Assembly (NCBI GenBank): GCA_040752355.1 | Contig: JBFMHE010000007.1 | Location: 87,185 to 151,184 of the forward strand | Length of the DNA: 64,000 nucleotides | Origin: Nitrospirota bacterium | GTDB taxonomy: Bacteria; Nitrospirota; Thermodesulfovibrionia; Thermodesulfovibrionales; Dissulfurispiraceae | Direction of reading: 5' to 3' | Shown here: positions 31,369-41,207 of the stretch, in pieces | Numbering within the stretch: position 1 is the stretch's first letter | Layout: each line of letters opens with the position of its first letter | The notes under the pieces: generated by a model | Database searches by the model: none | Seen by the model: the letters and a program-made list of their open reading frames with translations, nothing else | Told to the model about the DNA's origin: nothing | Made by a program: the position numbers and the translations under genes

Positions 31369-32582
31369 TGCTGCTCGACCGGTACTCCGGAATTGCCCCC
31401 AAGGGCGATCTGCTGCTCCTCCGGAAGCTCGGGGAGCGCCTTCAGGGAAAGACCTTTCTGCATGTGAACTCCACCCGGAGCGGCGGCGGCGTGGCCGAGA
31501 TCCTGCAGCGCATGATCCCCCTCATCCTCGATCTCGGCATTACGGCCCGCTGGGAGGTGATCGAGGGAGACGACCGCTTCTTCGATATCACCAAGAAGAT
31601 GCATAACGCCCTGCAGGGCAACCCGGAGCGTTTTACCGAGGCTATGTGGTCGCACCATTACGAGGTGAACCGGCATAATGCGGAGCATCTCGACCTCGGG
31701 GCCGATGCGGTGCTGATCCACGATCCCCAGCCTGCGCCGCTGATCGAGTTCAGAAAGGGCGGCCGGTGGTTCTGGCGCTGCCACATCGATGTATCGAACC
31801 CCCTGAAAGAGGTGCGGGACGCCCTTCAGCGCTACTGCGCGCGCTACGACGCAGCGGTCTTCTCGGTCGCGCGGTTCGCCCAGGCGCTGCCGATCAGCGA
31901 GTTCATCATAGCCCCGTCCATCGACCCCCTGAGCGACAAGAACAGGGAGATGGACGACAGCGAGATACGCGCGGTCCTCGAACGGCTCGGGATCCCCGCG
32001 GACCGGCCGATGATCCTGCAGGTCTCCCGCTTCGACCGGTTCAAGGACCCGATCGGCGTGATTCAGGCCTACCGCATGGTGAAGAGGTACAACGACTGCA
32101 TCCTCGTCCTCGCCGGCAGCCCCGCCACGGACGACCCCGAAGGAGCGGCGGTGCTCGACGAAGTCACGGCGTACGCCTCTGACGACCGCGACATCTACGT
32201 GCTGCTCCTGCCCCCCTTCAGCGACCTCGATATCAACGCGCTGCAGCGCAGCGCCACCGTGATCTTCCAGAAGTCGCTCAAGGAAGGGTTCGGCCTGACG
32301 GTCTCGGAAGCGATGTGGAAGGGGAAGCCGGTCATCGGCGGCGCGGTGGGCGGCATTCCGCTCCAGATCGTCCACGGCGTCACCGGGTTCCTCGTCCACT
32401 CCGCAGAAGGGGCGGCGTTCAGAGCACGGCAGTTCCTCAATAACCCCGGCATGGTGAAACGGATGGGGGAGAAGGGAAAGGACTATGTACGGAAGAACTT
32501 CCTTATTACGAGACAGCTGAGGGACTATTTATCGGTATGGTACCGGGAGGAAAACGGCCGGAAAGAAGTGATGGAGCTCTGA
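31368..32582 (+). CDS. treT: Trehalose synthase, TreT-like (GT4 glycosyltransferase)
   Basis: This 404-residue GT4 enzyme resembles trehalose glycosyltransferring synthase (TreT), which makes trehalose from a nucleotide glucose and glucose. Family features are the N-terminal HVNSTRSGGGVAEILQRMIP, WEVIEGDDRFFDITKKMHNALQG, VLIHDPQPAPLI, WRCHIDVSNP, and the C-terminal donor-site segments VSRFDRFKDPIGVI and KEGFGLTVSEAMWKGKPVIGG. The start overlaps the stop of the DUF5752 gene. The membrane-sensor trehalose-6-phosphate synthase follows after a single base. Having both routes to trehalose side by side is unusual. Confidence 0.88.
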   Translation: MLLDRYSGIAPKGDLLLLRKLGERLQGKTFLHVNSTRSGGGVAEILQRMIPLILDLGITARWEVIEGDDRFFDITKKMHNALQGNPERFTEAMWSHHYEVNRHNAEHLDLGADAVLIHDPQPAPLIEFRKGGRWFWRCHIDVSNPLKEVRDALQRYCARYDAAVFSVARFAQALPISEFIIAPSIDPLSDKNREMDDSEIRAVLERLGIPADRPMILQVSRFDRFKDPIGVIQAYRMVKRYNDCILVLAGSPATDDPEGAAVLDEVTAYASDDRDIYVLLLPPFSDLDINALQRSATVIFQKSLKEGFGLTVSEAMWKGKPVIGGAVGGIPLQIVHGVTGFLVHSAEGAAFRARQFLNNPGMVKRMGEKGKDYVRKNFLITRQLRDYLSVWYREENGRKEVMEL

Positions 32583-32583
32583 T

Positions 32584-34839
32584 ATGAAGATATCCATTCG
32601 CCTTATCGTCTCTCTTGTGGTGGTGAGCGCTCTCGTCGCCGTGGCCTTTTCATTCTACCAGGCGAACGAGGAGAAGCACCGCCTCATCACCGAGCTGGAG
32701 CGGAGGACTATCGTCCTTGCCGACAGCCTGGAGGAGTCGGTGGTAAGCCTGATGCAGTCGGCGTCCACCGCGCGGCTGAACCGCCTGGTGGTACGGTTCG
32801 GCAATCGCGAGCGGCTCAAGGGGGTCGCCCTGTTCGACCGGCAGGGCGCTGTCGTCGCATCGACGCCGGAGCTCAGACCGCAGATCCCGCATCCCTTTCC
32901 CGCAGCGGTGCGGTCCATCGCCGGCAGCCAGCCCGTCAGCAGCTTCATGGATATCGACGGGAAGAATGTCTATGTCTACACCGTCCCGCTTCCGGCGGAA
33001 GAAAAGGTCAGCGGGACCCTCGCGTTGTTCCACGACGCGTCCTATATCGATGTACGGCTCAGGGAAATATGGCACTACAATTTTCTCCGCTTCCTGATCC
33101 TCACCGCCCTGATCGTCTTTATCACGCTCGTCGTGGTGCGGTGGAGCATCACCGGTCCGATCGCGCAGATTGCGGAATGGATGAAGGAGCTGCGGACAGG
33201 AAAAGGCAGGGTCGAGCACTCCTCGATACTGCCGAGGGGGGATGTCCTCGCTCCCCTCGTCTCCGAGGTCACCCATCTCGCAAAGAGCCTCGCGGTCGCG
33301 CGCGCAAAGGCGGAGGAGGAGGCCAGGAGGCGCGTGCAGATCGATTCGCTCTGGACCGCCCAGCGCCTGAAAGAGCATATGCGCATCGAGCTGAGCGGCA
33401 AGAAGCTGTTTCTCGTCTCGAACCGCGAGCCCTATATGCATGTAAAGGACGGAGGCCTGGTGCGGTGCATCGTTCCGGCAGGAGGGCTGGTGACCGCCCT
33501 CGATCCGGTGATGCGGATATGCGACGGGCTCTGGGTCGCCCACGGCGGGGGCAATGCAGACCGCGAAACGGTCGGCGCGGGCGATACCCTGCGGGTGCCG
33601 CCCGAGAGCCCTTCGTACACGCTCAAGAGGATATGGCTCTCGAAGGAGGAAGAGCAAGGGTACTATTACGGGTTCTCGAACGAGGGGATATGGCCGCTCT
33701 GCCACATCACGCATACCCGTCCGACGTTCCGGCTGGAGGACTGGGTGTATTACCAGAAGGTGAACGAAAAGTTTTCCGAAGCCCTCCTCGCAGAGATAGC
33801 CGGCGAAGAGTCGCCCCTGATCCTGATCCAGGACTACCATCTCGCCCTCCTTCCGCTGCTCATCAAGGAGAGGCGGCCCGATGCGCGGGTGGCGCTCTTC
33901 TGGCATATACCGTGGCCGAACCCCGAAGCGTTCGGCATCTGCCCGTGGCAGCAGGAGATCCTCATGGGCATGCTCGGGGCGGATATCGTCGGCTTCCACA
34001 TACAGTTCCATTGCAACAATTTCCTTGATACGGTCGACCGGTTCCTCGAATCGAAAATCGATTGGGAACAGTTCTCCGTCACCCGCGGCGGCCATACGAC
34101 CCAGGTGAAGCCCTTCCCCATAAGCGTCCGCTTCGACGGCGTTACCGAGAAGGCGGCCGCAGTGCAGGAAGCGCTCCCGCTCAAGGAGAGTCTTCTCAAG
34201 GAGATAGGAGTATCCGTACGGTACCTGGGCATGGGCGTGGACCGTATCGACTACACCAAGGGAATTCCCGAGCGGTTCAGGGCGATCGAGCGTTTTCTCG
34301 AAAAGCATCCCGAATTCATCGGCGCCTTCACCTTCGTGGAGCTCGGCGCTCCGAGCCGGACCCACATCAAGCGGTATCACGACCTGATAGCTGAGGTGGA
34401 GGAGACGGTGAACAGGATCAACTGGCGTTTCGAGGTGAAAGGGTGGAAGCCTATCGTCCTCCTCAAGGCGCATCACAGCCACGAAGCGATCAGCCGGTTC
34501 TACCGCGTGGCCGACGTCTGCATGGTGACCTCCCTGCACGACGGCATGAATCTCGTCGCAAAAGAGTTCGTCGCCTCCCGCGATGACGGGGACGGCGTAC
34601 TGATCCTCAGCCGGTTCGCCGGCGCATCGAGGGAGCTGACGGAGGCGCTTATCGTGAACCCCTACGACATCGAGGAGATGGCGGACGCCGTTTATCTCTC
34701 GCTCACCATGGAGCCGAAACAGAGAGCGGAGCGGATGTCCCGTATGCGCACGGTGGTGAGGGAAAACAATATTTACCGCTGGGCCGCGGACCTGATCACC
34801 GCCCTTGCGCGCCTCCGGCCATCGGGTGAGATGGAGTGA
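32584..34839 (+). CDS. otsA: Trehalose-6-phosphate synthase fused to a transmembrane HAMP sensor
   Basis: This 751-residue protein joins a sensor-like N-terminus to a complete GT20 domain. Residues 5-25 form one membrane helix, 26-165 a probable periplasmic sensing domain, 167-186 a second helix, 187-240 a HAMP-like segment beginning around SITGPIAQI, and 240-265 a short coiled coil. The trehalose-6-phosphate synthase domain runs from about 273, with [35 protein letters not shown] and [17 protein letters not shown], which contain the donor and phosphate-binding residues. It should sit in the inner membrane with the catalytic domain in the cytosol. Signal control of T6P synthesis is inferred from architecture. 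Confidence 0.9.
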   Translation: MKISIRLIVSLVVVSALVAVAFSFYQANEEKHRLITELERRTIVLADSLEESVVSLMQSASTARLNRLVVRFGNRERLKGVALFDRQGAVVASTPELRPQIPHPFPAAVRSIAGSQPVSSFMDIDGKNVYVYTVPLPAEEKVSGTLALFHDASYIDVRLREIWHYNFLRFLILTALIVFITLVVVRWSITGPIAQIAEWMKELRTGKGRVEHSSILPRGDVLAPLVSEVTHLAKSLAVARAKAEEEARRRVQIDSLWTAQRLKEHMRIELSGKKLFLVSNREPYMHVKDGGLVRCIVPAGGLVTALDPVMRICDGLWVAHGGGNADRETVGAGDTLRVPPESPSYTLKRIWLSKEEEQGYYYGFSNEGIWPLCHITHTRPTFRLEDWVYYQKVNEKFSEALLAEIAGEESPLILIQDYHLALLPLLIKERRPDARVALFWHIPWPNPEAFGICPWQQEILMGMLGADIVGFHIQFHCNNFLDTVDRFLESKIDWEQFSVTRGGHTTQVKPFPISVRFDGVTEKAAAVQEALPLKESLLKEIGVSVRYLGMGVDRIDYTKGIPERFRAIERFLEKHPEFIGAFTFVELGAPSRTHIKRYHDLIAEVEETVNRINWRFEVKGWKPIVLLKAHHSHEAISRFYRVADVCMVTSLHDGMNLVAKEFVASRDDGDGVLILSRFAGASRELTEALIVNPYDIEEMADAVYLSLTMEPKQRAERMSRMRTVVRENNIYRWAADLITALARLRPSGEME

Positions 34840-34985
34840 AGGATAGGGGAAGAGGGGTCAGCATCTGCGTCGGCGGGAGCCCCGAAGCCGACTATTGCCT
34901 GAAGAGCCGGGATGAGGTGGCGCTCGTCCTTGAACGGCTCCTCGCGGTGGGGGGCGATCAGAACAGCGGGACGCCGCAGCGGTAA
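34836..34985 (+). pseudogene. C-terminal remnant of trehalose-6-phosphate phosphatase
   Basis: A 49-codon frame starts with GTG overlapping the otsA stop (GTGA) and ends at TAA 34983-34985. Its first part, RGRGVSICVGGSPEADYCLK, followed by SRDEVALVLERLL, matches the extreme C-terminus of OtsB proteins (RGRGVGILVG, then a segment of the type A-Y-L-x-D-x-EEV-x-FL-x-L). The HAD catalytic core with its DxDGT nucleophile is missing, so most of otsB appears deleted. It might still be translated and could couple otsA to the next gene. A genuine small protein cannot be excluded. Confidence 0.6.
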
Positions 34986-34989
34986 CGCG

Positions 34990-36270
34990 ATGGGCGATAT
35001 CACGTTGCGGAAGGAGCTGATGCAGCAGCTTGAAGCCATAGGACGGGCTGAGATTCTTATCGGTATTCCGAGCTATGACAATGCGCACACCATAGCGCAT
35101 GTGGTGAAGGCGGTGCAGATCGGACTCGCCAAGTACTTCCCCGACAAGAAATCGGTAATCGTCAATTCCGACGGCGGATCGAAGGATGGCACCATGCAGG
35201 TCGTCCGTGATACGACGATCGACGATCTGCAATCCATACTGCTCCGTCATCGCGTGGAGCCGGTCCTCAAGATCGCTACCCCCTATCACGGCATCCCCGG
35301 CAAAGGCAGCGCCTTCAGGACGATCTTCGAGATCGCAAAGGCGCTCGAAGTGGACGCCTGTGCCGTGGTCGACTCCGACCTGAGGAGCATCACGCCGGAG
35401 TGGGTCGAGCTCCTGATCAAGCCGGTCGTGGAGGGAGGATTCGATTATGTCGCCCCGCTGTACCACCGCCACAAGTACGACGGCACCATCACGAACAGCA
35501 TCGTCTATCCCCTCACGAGGGCCCTCTACGGCAAACGCATACGCCAACCCATCGGGGGGGACTTCGGATTTTCGGGGAGGCTCGCCTCCTTTTATCTGAT
35601 GCAGGAGGTGTGGGAGAGCGATGTGGCGCGGTACGGTATCGACATCTGGATGACCACGACCGCCATCGCCAACGGGTTCCGGGTCTGCCAGTCCTTCCTG
35701 GGCGCAAAGATACACGACCCGAAAGACCCCGGCGCCGATTTGAGCGCCATGCTCTACCAGGTGGTCGGCTCTGCCTTCGACCTCATGGAGACCTACGCTC
35801 CTGTCTGGTCCCGGGTGACCGGCTCGGAGCCGGTGCCGACCTTCGGGTTCCAGTACACGGTGGGCCTCGAACCCGTTGCGGTCAATGTCGACCGGATGAT
35901 CGACAAGTTCAGGCTCGGCGTGAAGGAGCTGGCGGGACTGTGGCAGGAGGCACTCCCGTCCGGGGTCGTGGAGGAGCTGAAGGAGCTCGAACAGAAGGGC
36001 AGGGAGGAGTTTTCTTTTTCCGACGGCCTCTGGTCAGAGATCGTCTGCCGCTTCGCCCTGGCCGTGCGCGAGAAAAGAGTCTACAAAGAGCATCTGCTCA
36101 GATCGATGACGCCGCTCTATATAGGCAGAACCGCTTCGTTCGTCCTCGAGACGGAGGAGAGCGGGGCCGCCGAAGTAGAGGAGAGGATCGAGCAGCTCTG
36201 CAGGACCTTCGAGGAGATGAAGCCCCTGCTTATCGGGCAATGGGAGCACAAGGAAGGCCGCGAGGAGTGA
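34990..36270 (+). CDS. Glycosyltransferase, mannosyl/glucosylglycerate synthase-like
   Basis: This 426-residue enzyme has a GT-A fold. The N-terminal strand is EILIGIPSYDNAHTIAHVV, then IVNSDGGSKDGT, a GKGSAF segment at about 104-109, and a metal-binding DSD at 128-130. The middle contains RQPIGGDFGFSG and YGIDIWMTTTAIANGFRV. The pattern resembles single-step mannosylglycerate or glucosylglycerate synthases more than polymer synthases, and it is distinct from the GT81 gene at 26971. The donor and acceptor are not fixed by sequence. The ATG lies 4 nt after the otsB-remnant stop with no clear ribosome-binding site, so reinitiation is likely. Confidence 0.75.
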   Translation: MGDITLRKELMQQLEAIGRAEILIGIPSYDNAHTIAHVVKAVQIGLAKYFPDKKSVIVNSDGGSKDGTMQVVRDTTIDDLQSILLRHRVEPVLKIATPYHGIPGKGSAFRTIFEIAKALEVDACAVVDSDLRSITPEWVELLIKPVVEGGFDYVAPLYHRHKYDGTITNSIVYPLTRALYGKRIRQPIGGDFGFSGRLASFYLMQEVWESDVARYGIDIWMTTTAIANGFRVCQSFLGAKIHDPKDPGADLSAMLYQVVGSAFDLMETYAPVWSRVTGSEPVPTFGFQYTVGLEPVAVNVDRMIDKFRLGVKELAGLWQEALPSGVVEELKELEQKGREEFSFSDGLWSEIVCRFALAVREKRVYKEHLLRSMTPLYIGRTASFVLETEESGAAEVEERIEQLCRTFEEMKPLLIGQWEHKEGREE

Positions 36271-36325
36271 GATCGTATGATCATCCGGCCGACAATTGCA
36301 GATCGACTATTTTCAGGAGGGACAC

Positions 36326-37024
36326 ATGATACCTGGTGTTGAACGGTTCATAATAGAGCCGGCAGAGCGATTTCTCGAAAAGGTGGCGCTCTTCCTGCCG
36401 AACCTCTTCTCATCGCTGCTGATCCTGGCCGTCGGCGCCTGCGCAGCGTGGCTGACAAAGCATATCGTGCTGCGCATACTCCGCATGATGAAGCTCGCCG
36501 AGCTTTCGGAGCGTTCCGGAGTGGAGGGCCTGCTCCTCAAGGGGGGCATCCGTGAGCCCTTTGCCGCGGTGGCGGGCAGGCTCGCCGGCTGGCTGGTTTT
36601 CTCCATATTCATTCTGATATCCCTGAGCACGCTCACGGTCCCGGCCGTAGAGCGGCTCCTCGAACGGATGCTCCTCTATCTTCCCAATCTTTTCGTTGCG
36701 CTCGCCATCGTGGTGATCGGCGTGCTCCTCGCCAACTTCTTCGGCAGGGCGGCGCTCATCGCGTCGGTCAATGCCGGGCTGGCCATGGCGGGACTGATCG
36801 GCAAGACGGTAAAGCTCGCTGTCTTCCTCTTCACGCTTTCGGTCGCCCTCGAGCAGCTCGGGATCGGCAAGGAGACGGTCCTGCTCGCGTTCGGCATACT
36901 GTTCGGGGGCGTCGTCCTGGCGCTCGCCCTCGCCTTCGGCCTCGGCGGCCGGGAAGCCGCGCAGTCGTACATCGAGAAGAAACTTTTCTCCGAAGAGGAG
37001 AGAGATGATATTCACCACCTCTAA
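36326..37024 (+). CDS. Membrane protein with MscS-related conserved TM helices
   Basis: This 232-residue protein has four hydrophobic segments, at about residues 25-47, 82-105, 115-140 and 160-195. The motif LPNLFSSLLILAVGACAAWL is repeated later as LPNLFVALAIVVIGVLLANF. This duplicated helix is the signature of the conserved TM-helix family found in small mechanosensitive-channel-like proteins (CmpX type). A glycine-rich segment, FGILFGGVVLALALAFGLGG, lies near the end. No MscS beta domain is present. AGGAGGGACAC precedes the ATG. Its position between osmolyte-synthesis genes and a ClC channel suggests a part in turgor or ion balance. Confidence 0.75.
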   Translation: MIPGVERFIIEPAERFLEKVALFLPNLFSSLLILAVGACAAWLTKHIVLRILRMMKLAELSERSGVEGLLLKGGIREPFAAVAGRLAGWLVFSIFILISLSTLTVPAVERLLERMLLYLPNLFVALAIVVIGVLLANFFGRAALIASVNAGLAMAGLIGKTVKLAVFLFTLSVALEQLGIGKETVLLAFGILFGGVVLALALAFGLGGREAAQSYIEKKLFSEEERDDIHHL

Positions 37025-37042
37025 CTGCCCGGGGCCGGCCGG

Positions 37043-38797
37043 ATGAAACAGAAGCTCGACCGTCTGCTCCTGCTGCTCTCGAAGGTCAGGGCCGACGAGC
37101 AGACGGCGCTCATTATCCTGTCGCTCGCCATCGGCATGCTCGCCGGGGTCGCCAATATCGTGTTCCGTACGGCTATGGAGTTTGTACACGAGACCGTCTT
37201 CATCGGCGGCTCGAAACTACTCCGTATCGACGAGGGCGGGGGATATCGCGCCCTGCTGCCGCTGCTCCCCATGACCGGAGCGCTCCTGCTCATTCCCTTT
37301 TCGCTGCTCTTTCCCCGCGAGGTGAACGGGTACGGCTTCCCGAAGTTCATCGAGGCCGTGAACCTCCGCGGCGGCGTCATGAAAGCGAGGAGCATATTCC
37401 TGAAGACCGTCGGCCCCGCGCTGACCATCGGTTCGGGAGGCTCCGCGGGAGTCGAAGGACCTATCGCCATAATCGGCGGAACGATCGGGTCCGCAATCGG
37501 CCAGTTCTTCAGGCTCTCGGGAAACCGGATGAAGCTCCTCGTCGCCGCCGGTTCCGCAGGCGCCATCGCCGCCACCTTTAACGCCCCGATCGCGGGCATA
37601 CTGTTCGCCATGGAGGTGGTGCTCCTCGGCAACTATGAGCTCTCGTCCTTCGCCGCCATCGTCATCTCGTCGGGCATAGCCACCTTTGTGTCGCGGGGAT
37701 ACTACGGCGCCACTCCCGCCTTCTCCGTGCCGCAGTACGACCTCGTCAGCGCTGCGGAGATACCGCTCTACCTCCTCCTCGGCATAATCATCGGGGTTAT
37801 TGCGGTGGTGTATGTAAAGGTGTTTCACCGGGTGAGCGACGAATTCGCCTCCGCGAGGATGCCCCTGCAGCTGAAGCCCGTGCTGGGAGCCTTTATGGTA
37901 GGGAGCTTCGGCATATTTTTCCCCCACATAATGGGCAACGGGTACGGGTATATCGAGGAGGCCCTCTCCGGGAATATCGTCCTCCCGGTCATCGCGCTGC
38001 TCGTCCTCCTCAAAATCGTCGCGACAGCGGTGACGCTGGGGTCAGGGGGAGCCGGAGGGGTCTTCGCCCCTGCCCTGTTCATAGGCGCGATGACCGGGGG
38101 CAGCTTCGGGGCTGTCGTCCACCGGCTCTTCCCCGCACTGACGGCGTATCCGGGCGCCTACGCCACGGTCGGCATCGGCGCCTTCCTCGCCGCCGCGACG
38201 CACGCCCCGCTCACCGGGATATTTCTCCTCTTCGAAATGACGGGAAACTATAAGATCATAATTCCCCTGCTCTTCGCCTCCGTGGTGGGGACCGTCGTCG
38301 CCAAAAGGCTCTCTCCCGACTCCATCGATACCGTGGAGCTCAGCAGAAAGGGGATAGCCCTCCATTTCGGCATGGAGCGCTCGACGATGGGCAGGATAAA
38401 GGTGAGCGACATCATGAGGCGGGACGTTATACAGGTCAACGAGCATGCCCTTCTGAAAGACGTGATAGCGCTCATGGTCGACCATGAACGCTTCTATATT
38501 CCGGTTACCGATGATGCGGGCGACATGCGGGGGATCATCTCTATTCAGGATATCCGCCACGTACTGTTCGAAGAGACGGTGAAGGAGAGGGTCAGGGTCG
38601 ATCAGATACTGACAGAGCACGTTATCACCTTGCTCCCCGACGATGACCTCAATACGGCAATGAGGAGGTTCTCCCTGAAGGATATAGACGAGATCCCGGT
38701 CGTCGCTGCCGGCGATTCACGCCGGGTGGTCGCCATGGTAGGAAGGGGCGATGTCATCTCGGCGTACAACCGGGAGGTCCTTAAAGAAAAGGCGTAA
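37043..38797 (+). CDS. ClC-family chloride channel/transporter with CBS domains
   Basis: This 584-residue integral membrane protein has the ClC fold. The selectivity motifs are GSGGSAGVEGP at 130-140, with the gating Glu138 (usual GREGP), and GSGGAGGVFAPALFIGAMTG, with about ten membrane segments up to residue 420. Two CBS domains follow (MRRDVIQVNEHALLKDV to IISIQDIR; ILTEHVITLLPDDDL to VVAMVGRGDVI), which likely sense nucleotides. Whether it acts as a channel or a proton antiporter is not decided. It comes 18 bp after the MscS-related gene and probably ends the osmoadaptation transcript. Confidence 0.93.
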   Translation: MKQKLDRLLLLLSKVRADEQTALIILSLAIGMLAGVANIVFRTAMEFVHETVFIGGSKLLRIDEGGGYRALLPLLPMTGALLLIPFSLLFPREVNGYGFPKFIEAVNLRGGVMKARSIFLKTVGPALTIGSGGSAGVEGPIAIIGGTIGSAIGQFFRLSGNRMKLLVAAGSAGAIAATFNAPIAGILFAMEVVLLGNYELSSFAAIVISSGIATFVSRGYYGATPAFSVPQYDLVSAAEIPLYLLLGIIIGVIAVVYVKVFHRVSDEFASARMPLQLKPVLGAFMVGSFGIFFPHIMGNGYGYIEEALSGNIVLPVIALLVLLKIVATAVTLGSGGAGGVFAPALFIGAMTGGSFGAVVHRLFPALTAYPGAYATVGIGAFLAAATHAPLTGIFLLFEMTGNYKIIIPLLFASVVGTVVAKRLSPDSIDTVELSRKGIALHFGMERSTMGRIKVSDIMRRDVIQVNEHALLKDVIALMVDHERFYIPVTDDAGDMRGIISIQDIRHVLFEETVKERVRVDQILTEHVITLLPDDDLNTAMRRFSLKDIDEIPVVAAGDSRRVVAMVGRGDVISAYNREVLKEKA

Positions 38798-38946
38798 GGG
38801 GAATATCCCGGCGCATGTCTCCTTCGCCGGGCGAGGCGGGCGTGCACCGGTCCGTTAACGCCTTAAGCTCTGGGGAGTCCCGCTCACCATCCCGCCCCCT
38901 TCGTTTCAGCCAGAGGCATAGCTATCCCTAGCCTTGCACTGCCGGC

Positions 38947-39435
38947 TTACGCGCCGCAGCACTTCTTGTATTTCCTGCCGCTCCCGCAGGAGCAGGGGTC
39001 GTTGCGGCCGACCTTGGGAGCCGGGCGGACCACCGGCTTGGGAGGAATCGTCTTTCCGCTCACGAAGTACCATGTCCCTGCCTCCTTTTCGAACGTGGAA
39101 AGCTCGTGGTGTTCTCTTGCAGTACCATCTTCGGAATAGGTGACCACGAACTCCACCTGGCCCTCGTGATCATCAGGCCCGCCGCCTACGGTCTTCACGA
39201 TCTCTATCCCGTGCCACTGAGCGCTCTCCGCCCAGGCGCGGGTGCTCCGTGCATCATAGTCCGACCGGTGGCCGGGATGGAGAGAGGCAAAGATATACTC
39301 CAGCTCTTTTTTCACATAAGCGCTGTAGCGGGAGCGCATGAGCTGCTCTGCGGTCTCCGCAGGACGCTCGCCTTGTATGAGGGGGCGGCAGCAGGCATCA
39401 TAGGCTGTATTCGATCCGCACGGGCACGTATCCAT
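38947..39435 (-). CDS. ychJ: YchJ-family SEC-C motif protein
   Basis: This 162-residue protein starts MDTCPCGSN and contains [24 protein letters not shown] and, at the end, [17 protein letters not shown], a SEC-C zinc-binding motif like that of SecA. The central domain is NTF2-like (UPF0225, YchJ). The function is unknown. The ATG at 39435 has an AAGGAG site and was chosen over the long upstream frame to 39516. It converges with the ClC gene across a 150-bp spacer that contains a 7-bp inverted repeat (38807-38813 and 38825-38831) but no T run. Confidence 0.88.
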   Translation of the reverse strand: MDTCPCGSNTAYDACCRPLIQGERPAETAEQLMRSRYSAYVKKELEYIFASLHPGHRSDYDARSTRAWAESAQWHGIEIVKTVGGGPDDHEGQVEFVVTYSEDGTAREHHELSTFEKEAGTWYFVSGKTIPPKPVVRPAPKVGRNDPCSCGSGRKYKKCCGA

Positions 39436-39512
39436 AACAGGCTCCTTACAAGAATTCTCCGGGATTATAGCACACGCAGCCGCTCCATGAATCCCCGAGC
39501 GCGTCAACGCCG

Positions 39513-41132
39513 TCATTTGCCGAACTCCCGCAGCTTCAGCTCTTTTCTCTTTATCTTGCCGCTTACCGTCTTCGGCAGGTCGGCGGAGAACTCGATCTTC
39601 CTCGGGTATTTATAGGGCGCGGTGCTCTTCTTGACGAACTCCTGGAGCTCCCTGGCCAGTGCGTCGGAGGGACTGTACCCCTGGGTCAGGACGACAAAGG
39701 CCTTGACCACCTCGCCGCGCACCTCATCGGGGCTCGCTACCACCGCTGATTCCTTTACCGCGGGATGCTCGATAAGAATACTCTCGATCTCGAAAGGACC
39801 GATACGGTATCCTGCCGAAAGGATGATGTCGTCGTCCCTGCCGACGAACCAGAAATAGCCCTCCTCATCTCTGTACGCCCGGTCTCCGGTCATGTACCAC
39901 TGCCCGAGGAGGGTGCGCGCCGTGGCCTCCGGGTTGCCGAGGTACTCCTTGAACAAGCCGGCCGGCCGCACAGGGGCTGCCTGAATCGCGATCGCTCCCT
40001 CCGTTCCCGCCGGAACAGGGACACCGCTGCCGTCGATGACCGCAACGGTAAAGCCGGGCACCGGCACGCCCATCGACCCCGGTTTGACCGGGAGGCACCT
40101 GAAGTTGGCGAGCACGTTCACGGTTTCGGTCTGGCCGTAGCCGTCGTAGATGTACCGTCCTGTCCGCTCCTTCCACAGCTCGAGCACCTCGCTGTTCAGC
40201 GGCTCCCCTGCAGCGACGAAGTGGCGCAGCGTGCGGAAAGAAAATTGTTCGGCAGCCTGTATCTCCTTGACCATCATCCGGTAGGCGGTCGGGGGACCGC
40301 AGAAGGTCGTGACCGGGTACTTCTGCATCGCCTCGAGAATAACGGGCGCATCGAATTTGCCTTTCCGGTAGAGCGAAAAGACGGCAGCGCCCCGGTGCCA
40401 GGGCCCGAAGAGGCTCGACCATGCCGCCTTTGCCCACCCCGTGTCGGAGAGGTTCCAGTGGAGGTCGCCCGGCCTGAGGTCGAGCCAGTAGGCGCCGGTG
40501 AGCATATGGGCAAGAGGATAGGACGCCTGGGTATGGAGGACCATCTTGGGCTGCCCCGTCGTCCCCGAGGTAAAATAGATGAGCGCGGGGTCGCTGCTCG
40601 GGGCCCGCTCTCCTTCGAAGGCCACCGCTTTTTCCCGCACCCTGAGGTAGTCGTACCACCCCGGCCGCTTGCCGATACTCAGCAGCAGGGGGGGCGTCTC
40701 GACCGCGCTCATCGCCTCTTCGACCTTCGGGGCGCTCTCTTCCGTTGCGATGACCGCCTTGATATCCGTTGCCGAGAGGCGGTACGCGATGTCTTTCGGC
40801 GAAAGGAGCGTCGTTGCGGGGATGGGGAGCGCATTGATGCGCATGAGCGCGAGCATGATCTCCCACCACGCGGGTATGTTCGGCAGCATGACCAGCACCT
40901 TGTCGCCCCGTTTGACCCCGAGCGTCCTGAAAGCGCCGGCGCCTTTCGAGGAGAGCACTTTCAGCTCATCGAAAGTAAACTTCCGCTCCGCAGCGCCGTC
41001 GGTCCAGAAGAGCGCGCAGCGGTCTCCCCACCGGTCGAAGACATCGAGGGGAAAGGAAAAGAGCGAGGGCACCGGGAGCGAGAAGGTCCCGTACTCTTTT
41101 CGATAGTCGCTCATGTTCGGCGCTGCATCCAT
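39513..41132 (-). CDS. AMP-forming acyl-CoA synthetase (medium-chain/ACSM-like)
   Basis: This 539-residue ANL-superfamily enzyme activates a carboxylic acid through an acyl-AMP. The motifs are [16 protein letters not shown] (AMP-binding P-loop), the acyl-pocket region [51 protein letters not shown], and the catalytic Lys near the end in [13 protein letters not shown]. Overall it looks like the medium-chain or acetyl/propionyl-type branch; the exact acid is unknown. The ATG at 41132 was preferred; ATGs at 41150 and 41114 are alternatives. It is divergent from acdB, the beta subunit of the ADP-forming synthetase, so both acyl-CoA systems share an intergenic region. Confidence 0.9.
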   Translation of the reverse strand: MDAAPNMSDYRKEYGTFSLPVPSLFSFPLDVFDRWGDRCALFWTDGAAERKFTFDELKVLSSKGAGAFRTLGVKRGDKVLVMLPNIPAWWEIMLALMRINALPIPATTLLSPKDIAYRLSATDIKAVIATEESAPKVEEAMSAVETPPLLLSIGKRPGWYDYLRVREKAVAFEGERAPSSDPALIYFTSGTTGQPKMVLHTQASYPLAHMLTGAYWLDLRPGDLHWNLSDTGWAKAAWSSLFGPWHRGAAVFSLYRKGKFDAPVILEAMQKYPVTTFCGPPTAYRMMVKEIQAAEQFSFRTLRHFVAAGEPLNSEVLELWKERTGRYIYDGYGQTETVNVLANFRCLPVKPGSMGVPVPGFTVAVIDGSGVPVPAGTEGAIAIQAAPVRPAGLFKEYLGNPEATARTLLGQWYMTGDRAYRDEEGYFWFVGRDDDIILSAGYRIGPFEIESILIEHPAVKESAVVASPDEVRGEVVKAFVVLTQGYSPSDALARELQEFVKKSTAPYKYPRKIEFSADLPKTVSGKIKRKELKLREFGK

Positions 41133-41207
41133 GGTCACCCATAGTACCATATTTGCCTATCGGGTCGTCAGCCGCGAGGGCTTGGGAGACCTGCCGGCCT
41201 GCGCTGC

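Noticed and set aside
32650..34539. A 629-codon open frame on the minus strand opposite the otsA fusion
   Set aside because: It is the mirror of a high-GC gene. The plus-strand frame has clear GT20 motifs and the minus-strand translation has no recognisable domain and odd composition.
38807..38831. Rho-independent terminator between the ClC gene and ychJ
   Set aside because: The 7-bp inverted repeat has an 11-nt loop and no T run on either strand, so support is too weak to call it.
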